Below, piece after piece: positions 6,247 to 10,114 of a stretch of DNA of 10,114 bases (position 1 is its first letter; each line of letters starts with the position of its first letter). Made by a program: the position numbers and the translations under genes. The stretch comes from Bacillota bacterium (GTDB lineage Bacteria > Bacillota > Clostridia > Saccharofermentanales > Fastidiosipilaceae). The stretch spans positions 1 through 10,114 of the forward strand of contig JAEWGS010000089.1 of NCBI GenBank assembly GCA_023388205.1, written 5' to 3'. The notes beneath the pieces were generated by a model. The model was not told where the DNA came from and did not search any database. It saw only the letters and a list, made by a program, of their open reading frames with translations.

Positions 6247-6474
6247 TTAACCTCTCAGCGCCTGCAGATGATCAACAATGTCTTGAACCGTCTTTAGTCG
6301 CATGACGTCGGCATCTTTGATCTTCACGTTATATCGTTTCTCAAGCTGCACCGTCATCTCCATCGCATCCAAAGAATCTAATCCTAGGTCTTCAACCAAA
6401 TTAGAGTCTGGGTGCACGTCAGATGCGGGTAAACTTACCACGTCAACGATGATGTCACGAATTTCTTCAAACAT
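6247..6474 (-). CDS. acpP: Acyl carrier protein
   Basis: A small acidic four-helix carrier protein. The phosphopantetheine attachment motif LGLDSLDAME is present, with the modified serine at residue 34 of the 75-residue form used here. The sequence from MFEEIRDIIVD to the end aligns over its whole length with bacterial AcpP (NLVEDLGLDSLDAMEMTVQLE). An ATG eight codons upstream at 6498 is in frame, but it would lie only about six bases from the predicted transcription start and AcpP proteins begin near the inner methionine, so 6474 is preferred; neither start has a strong ribosome binding site. The gene is monocistronic by its own promoter and terminator. No fatty-acid enzymes lie beside it, so whether it is the housekeeping ACP or a dedicated one is not shown; the symbol is by family. 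Confidence 0.88.
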   Translation of the reverse strand: MFEEIRDIIVDVVSLPASDVHPDSNLVEDLGLDSLDAMEMTVQLEKRYNVKIKDADVMRLKTVQDIVDHLQALRG

Positions 6475-6510
6475 AATCCACGTTCCGTCAGCTTTCATTC
6501 GAATGTTGCT

Positions 6511-6539
6511 ATTTTAGCCGATTCACAAATCAGCTTCAA
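6511..6539 (-). promoter_or_regulatory. Predicted promoter of the ACP gene
   Basis: TTGAAG (plus bases 6534-6539, four of six) and TAAAAT (6511-6516, five of six) are separated by 17 bases on the minus strand. The predicted start near 6504 gives about 30 bases of leader to the inner ATG at 6474, or nearly none to the outer ATG at 6498, and this is part of the reason for choosing the inner one. Confidence 0.55.
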
Positions 6540-6661
6540 TCAAAGACGCCGCTGGATACAAAAATTAACGCTTCCTTAGCATCTCTTGATAAAAAATAGT
6601 TCCGCTTGATCTCATCCGCTTTTATAAAAACGAGCGCCATTTTCAGATCAGCTTGCATCCC

Positions 6662-9600
6662 TCAGAGCCCATAAAAATTTCGGATTCTTTGTTCTAAACC
6701 TTGCTCATCTTGAGGCGGTGAGACAAAACAGTCTCTGAATTCACACAAAAGGGGATCTGCATAGCCCCAATTTGTATAGGGGATTTCCGAATAAGCGCGC
6801 CGCACAATTTGATGTTTCAAATCGATCCAAAGGCAGCTCTCTTTTCCGCGCAAAGGGAGCAAGATCTGTTCTAAAGTGCTCCCCAACATATTCATTGTTC
6901 GCCGCCAATTCCCATCTTTTTGACTCAATTCGCCCCAAAGGATCGGCCCAATCAGTGAATTCACTTCTGAATCACCACAGCCTCTGGCGCAAATGACTTG
7001 ATACCCGTCTTCGGTCTTATAAACAAAAATGACGCGTTCAATATGTTCATACGCAAAAGACGGGCTGACCCAAACGCCATTAATCCAACGCTTTTCCTGT
7101 GAACCGTCCATCATCGGCCAATCTTGTAGCGCACGCGGATAAAGCAGCACATCTTCATAGCTCCAATCAGGCGCTTCTATCTTCGCATGTTGCGCTTGAA
7201 TGTGTTCCCAGCTCGTCCTCGCTTGCAGCAATTCACGCATCAAAGACTCATCTTGATCTGGGGCATAAAATCCGCTCACCAACAAGAATGTATCCAGCTC
7301 ATCCAACGCGCTGATACAAGCTTTTTGCTCCGCTTTGCTCCACAAGGGCAGCTGATCATCCAAAAAAGCCGCCGCATCATGCAACTCGACAAGCTGCAAT
7401 TGAGGATGGTCAAAATAAGGCAGCTCTTTGGCTTTTTCACGCATATGAGCAAAGTCTTCAGGCGTCTTCGGATCAAAGACTTGAAAGAAGGTCAAAAGCT
7501 GTTCCAAGCGCGCTCCAATATCGGGGCTCCACGCAAAGGTCAAATGTCTTTCGGTCAAATCTTCATCAAACTGACGCTGCCCCACATTCTTGGTCTGTGC
7601 GTAGACGCGCAAACACTCGGCCATCGCCAGCTCGTAAGGGAACTTTCGCTCATCAAAAAGCGGTGGATCTTGAGACACACATTCCAAGATGTAGGCTTTT
7701 CCGTCTTTAAGCGTCACAGCCAAACGGGCAAACTTAATGGAACAATCGTATAACTCGACGCCTCGGTCTTGATCGCCGTCAAGATCTTCTAGCACAGTTT
7801 CATAGGGTTGACCCTCATCCACCAAGGCTAAAACCTGATCACATATATGCTGTTCAGGAAGCGGCTGCAAGACGACTTTAATCTCTTCCCCTGGATCCAG
7901 TGACGTAACAAGGGCGCCAAAAGCCTTCGCCCCCGACGCATCAGCAAACATCAAGGTGCAAGAAACAAGGCTCATCTCACTGTCGTTGAGAATGTGTACG
8001 TAAGCATTGCCCTCAGGACCTTCTCCTGTCGCGTTGAGGTCGAAGCGGATGCGCTCGAGCTGTTCTTGTAAGCGCGCTCTGAGTTGAGCGGGCTCATCAG
8101 ATGAAGGCCTTTGAGCCGGGGGAACCGTTTCAGATGTCGTCGCATCTAGCTCAAAAGCCGATCTCGAGTCTGAAGATTTCGAGTCTAAGGATTTCGAATC
8201 TGAGGATCTCGAGTCTAAGGTCGATCTTGAGTCTAAAGTCGATTCGGCAGGCGCACTCGGTCTTTTCGCTGCGGACGCGGATACAGACGCGGACGCGGAC
8301 TTTGAAAATGCAGGATGCATCCAGGCCTTAATCTCATCTACATCCACATGTTGTGCACGATAGGACCCTTCATCGTAAGCTGGCTTCGGAGAAAATAATT
8401 CTGAATACACCCAGTCACGCCCTAAAGCCTGCTCGAAAAACGAGCGGCCTCGCTCTTTTGCTTTTCGAAAGGCGCGTAAACGTTTTTGAATCCCGCGAGC
8501 TCTGGTCCTCAAAGTTTTTTTCAAAAAAGCAACTCGCTCGCGAGACGACATCGGGTAAAGATCCAAACGCCAAGACACATCATCCACACGCACGAAGTAA
8601 TTTTCACAAAGGTCCATGAACTCTTCATAACTCAAACCTTGATTCAGTAGATCCATGCGTCGCAGCTTTGCATCCTCATCTTGAATCCACGGAAACAAAG
8701 CCCGCAAAGGCTGTGATGTTTTGGGCGCGTTTGCACCTTGACCTTTTTCGATCGCATGCATAAAGGCTTGAAACAAAGTCCAGTCCATATCATCATTGAT
8801 GAGCATCTCGCGCCACTTTTCGGGATGCTTCAGATGTTCGAAAACATTCTGTACTTGCTGTTTCAAAGCCTCTTTTTGCTTTTGATTCAGCCAAGCAGAG
8901 AAGGGCAAAACTAAAGCGGTCAAATCTAAACTGACTTTGAGGCCACCTGCACGCTCTTGTAACACAATTGGCAAAACAGGTTTTGAAACACCCTTTTCCA
9001 AAAAGAAAAGCAAAAGCGCTTCGACCTGCGCAACGATGGAACTTCTCAAAAAGGCAATGCTCTGACCTAACTCATTCAGTGAAAGTGCCTCAAGATTCTG
9101 TTCCGCCACCTGATGTACCGTCATCTTTGCCTTGAGTTCATCTAAAAGGTCTTGTAATGGCAAAAGACACAGATATTTTGCTTGGCGATAGCCATGGATC
9201 GATCGCTCAAGACGCGCCTTTATGTCCTGACTTTGCGCCTGCACTTCGTACAGCTCAAAATCACTTTGGAGCAGTCTTTCAAAATGGTCTAAGATCGCCT
9301 GAAGCACAAAGAACTCTTGGCTATCTTCAATTCTAATTTTTCGTCCCTGCACAAAACGAGAGGCACTTTGTTTCCCATAAGAAAGTTCGCGTACGCTGGG
9401 GCGCAAAGAGGCACCCTGAAAAAAGCAATTCAAAACGCGTTCGTCATAAACGTTCTGTCTAAAGCTCTGTCCCAGCCTCTGTTTTTGTGTTGAACGTCTC
9501 AGCCACCAGCGACGGCCGACGGCACTTCTTTTCTTCGGATAGTATGGAATCTCATTTTGAGATAAGCTCGCAAACTCTTGATGTTGATAAATGCGATAGC

Positions 9601-9913
9601 TATCCCCTTCAACTAGAGCGCCGCGATCCCAAAGTTGCTCTTGCGCAAAAAAACCACGGAAACGCTTTAGTGTCTGATCTTGATTGAGCCAAACAGAACG
9701 CAACTCCTCTTTGGCTGTCTCAGCTGCTGGGTCTAATTTTTGATGATAAAAATACGCATCATAAAGATCCGCTGAAAATTCTTGAGCGTATGCCACAGAG
9801 GGCGCACACAAAAAACGGTCCTCACCATCCTTGCTTCGCAAATACTCAATGCGAGCCATTAAAAACTCCATCCACGAAGCTTGTAGTTGGGCTTGTTTTC
9901 TTTTGCTATGCAT
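6662..9913 (-). CDS. Large cytosolic protein of unknown function, two regions joined by a repeat linker
   Basis: I do not recognise this 1083-residue protein. It has no signal peptide and no convincing membrane segment. Residues 1-535 are mainly helical and rich in Lys, Arg, Gln and aromatic residues, with a very basic stretch at about 466-490 (TLRTRARGIQKRLRAFRKAK). Residues about 538-608 form a linker of low complexity: SASASVSASA, then five-residue units such as LDSRS, SDSKS and LDSKS. Residues about 636-745 look like a beta-rich domain (NAYVHILNDSEMSLVSCTLMF ... YILECVSQ). Residues about 785-915 are helical, and about 918-1083 form a mixed alpha/beta end with many Trp, including IDLKHQIVRRAYSEIPYTNWG. 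No nuclease, ATPase or transferase motif is visible to me. The ATG at 9913 has GAGAGG about 9 bases upstream. It sits directly after the tRNA-Asn terminator with no room for a separate promoter, so it may be expressed by read-through. The frame is intact throughout, which makes it a real gene. Confidence 0.88.
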   Translation of the reverse strand: MHSKRKQAQLQASWMEFLMARIEYLRSKDGEDRFLCAPSVAYAQEFSADLYDAYFYHQKLDPAAETAKEELRSVWLNQDQTLKRFRGFFAQEQLWDRGALVEGDSYRIYQHQEFASLSQNEIPYYPKKRSAVGRRWWLRRSTQKQRLGQSFRQNVYDERVLNCFFQGASLRPSVRELSYGKQSASRFVQGRKIRIEDSQEFFVLQAILDHFERLLQSDFELYEVQAQSQDIKARLERSIHGYRQAKYLCLLPLQDLLDELKAKMTVHQVAEQNLEALSLNELGQSIAFLRSSIVAQVEALLLFFLEKGVSKPVLPIVLQERAGGLKVSLDLTALVLPFSAWLNQKQKEALKQQVQNVFEHLKHPEKWREMLINDDMDWTLFQAFMHAIEKGQGANAPKTSQPLRALFPWIQDEDAKLRRMDLLNQGLSYEEFMDLCENYFVRVDDVSWRLDLYPMSSRERVAFLKKTLRTRARGIQKRLRAFRKAKERGRSFFEQALGRDWVYSELFSPKPAYDEGSYRAQHVDVDEIKAWMHPAFSKSASASVSASAAKRPSAPAESTLDSRSTLDSRSSDSKSLDSKSSDSRSAFELDATTSETVPPAQRPSSDEPAQLRARLQEQLERIRFDLNATGEGPEGNAYVHILNDSEMSLVSCTLMFADASGAKAFGALVTSLDPGEEIKVVLQPLPEQHICDQVLALVDEGQPYETVLEDLDGDQDRGVELYDCSIKFARLAVTLKDGKAYILECVSQDPPLFDERKFPYELAMAECLRVYAQTKNVGQRQFDEDLTERHLTFAWSPDIGARLEQLLTFFQVFDPKTPEDFAHMREKAKELPYFDHPQLQLVELHDAAAFLDDQLPLWSKAEQKACISALDELDTFLLVSGFYAPDQDESLMRELLQARTSWEHIQAQHAKIEAPDWSYEDVLLYPRALQDWPMMDGSQEKRWINGVWVSPSFAYEHIERVIFVYKTEDGYQVICARGCGDSEVNSLIGPILWGELSQKDGNWRRTMNMLGSTLEQILLPLRGKESCLWIDLKHQIVRRAYSEIPYTNWGYADPLLCEFRDCFVSPPQDEQGLEQRIRNFYGL
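8159..8236. repeat. 15-bp tandem repeat inside the large gene
   Basis: About five imperfect 15-base units of the type TTCGAGTCTAAGGAT (plus strand) encode residues 560-585, the LDSRS/SDSKS linker. A further run of GCGGAC hexamers at about 8266-8300 encodes the adjoining Ser-Ala alternation. Both periods are multiples of three, so slippage would lengthen or shorten the linker without a frameshift. Confidence 0.85.
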
Positions 9914-9936
9914 GTGTTAATCCCTCTCAACAAGCA

Positions 9937-9962
9937 CAAAAAAGGGATCCTCACGGATCCCT
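9937..9962 (-). terminator. Rho-independent terminator of the tRNA-Asn gene
   Basis: A perfect 8-base stem AGGGATCC / GGATCCCT with a 4-base loop is followed on the minus strand by six U residues. It begins two bases past the tRNA 3' end and ends about 24 bases before the start codon of the large gene. Confidence 0.9.
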
Positions 9963-9963
9963 G

Positions 9964-10035
9964 CTCCCCCTGTTGGGTTCGAACCAACGACCCTTCGGTT
10001 AACAGCCGAATGCTCTGCCGCTGAGCTAAGGAGGA
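9964..10035 (-). tRNA. tRNA-Asn (anticodon GTT)
   Basis: A 72-base cloverleaf reads without gaps on the minus strand: acceptor TCCTCCT pairing with AGGGGGA, D arm GCTC/GAGC, anticodon arm TTCGG-CTGTTAA-CCGAA giving anticodon GTT, variable loop GGGTC, and T arm GTTGG-TTCGAAC-CCAAC, with discriminator G. The 3' CCA is not encoded (GCA follows), so it must be added by tRNA nucleotidyltransferase. Confidence 0.97.
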
Positions 10036-10060
10036 ATGTATTCAATTCAGATGCTCAGTT

Positions 10061-10089
10061 ATGATACGCGCTACCAAAAGAGATGTCAA
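10061..10089 (-). promoter_or_regulatory. Strong promoter of the tRNA-Asn gene
   Basis: A perfect -35 TTGACA (plus bases 10084-10089), a 17-base spacer and -10 TATCAT (10061-10066, five of six) lie on the minus strand, with an A/T-rich tract upstream of the -35 box (10090-10114) like an UP element. The predicted start near 10054 leaves about 19 bases of 5' leader before the tRNA. Confidence 0.85.
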
Positions 10090-10114
10090 GTTTTTTCAAA
10101 ATTTTTTTAGAGAT

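Noticed and set aside
6540..6661. Terminator for the large gene
   Set aside because: Short complementary segments (GATCT/AGATC and CGC/GCG around TTTT/AAAA) exist, but the stem is interrupted and not directly followed by a U-tract, so I do not call it.
7187..7753. A plus-strand open frame of about 188 codons opposite the large gene
   Set aside because: No ribosome binding site or family features; it is the complement of a codon-biased intact gene.

Overview
The window reads as a bacterial chromosome segment. Every confident protein gene lies on the minus strand, so transcription runs from right to left. Strong purine-rich ribosome binding sites (AGGAGG-like), compact spacing, hairpin-plus-U-tract terminators, a sugar ABC operon without its own ATPase and a CofE-like protein of the length seen in clostridia all suggest a Bacillota (clostridial-type) genome. 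One point argues for caution: neither solute-binding protein here has a lipobox cysteine, which is unusual for a single-membrane Gram-positive and would fit a diderm lineage. I cannot name a genus.

Layout from right to left (direction of transcription). (1) A tRNA-Asn(GTT) gene with a near-consensus promoter and its own terminator. (2) Immediately behind it, a 1083-residue cytosolic protein of no family I recognise. It has a helical N-terminal half, a low-complexity Ser/Ala/Asp linker built from 15-bp DNA repeats, and a mixed C-terminal half. (3) A small acyl carrier protein gene with its own promoter and a strong terminator. (4) A CofE-like (coenzyme F420-0:glutamate ligase family) gene placed just past that terminator and followed by a very stable terminator. 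(5) A NlpA/MetQ-like solute-binding protein gene standing alone without metN or metI. (6) A 458-bp gap holding a terminator, a three-copy 26-bp tandem repeat and the promoter of the next operon. (7) A sugar-type ABC import operon: family 1 solute-binding protein, MalF/UgpA-type permease, MalG/UgpE-type permease. (8) At the left edge, a 15-bp repeat tract that is open in both directions. The plus-strand frame, probably the C-terminal tail of a convergent gene, is the more natural reading.

The sugar operon forms a complete membrane part of an importer. It would need a shared MsmK/MsiK-type ATPase from elsewhere in the genome. An intercistronic hairpin between the binding protein gene and the permease genes would let the binding protein be made in excess. 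The ACP and CofE-like genes sit together but are separated by a terminator; no fatty-acid or polyketide enzymes are in view to say what the ACP carries. The most obscure element is the 1083-residue protein, which appears to depend on transcription from the tRNA-Asn promoter. I found no CRISPR array, insertion sequence, integrase or toxin-antitoxin pair.
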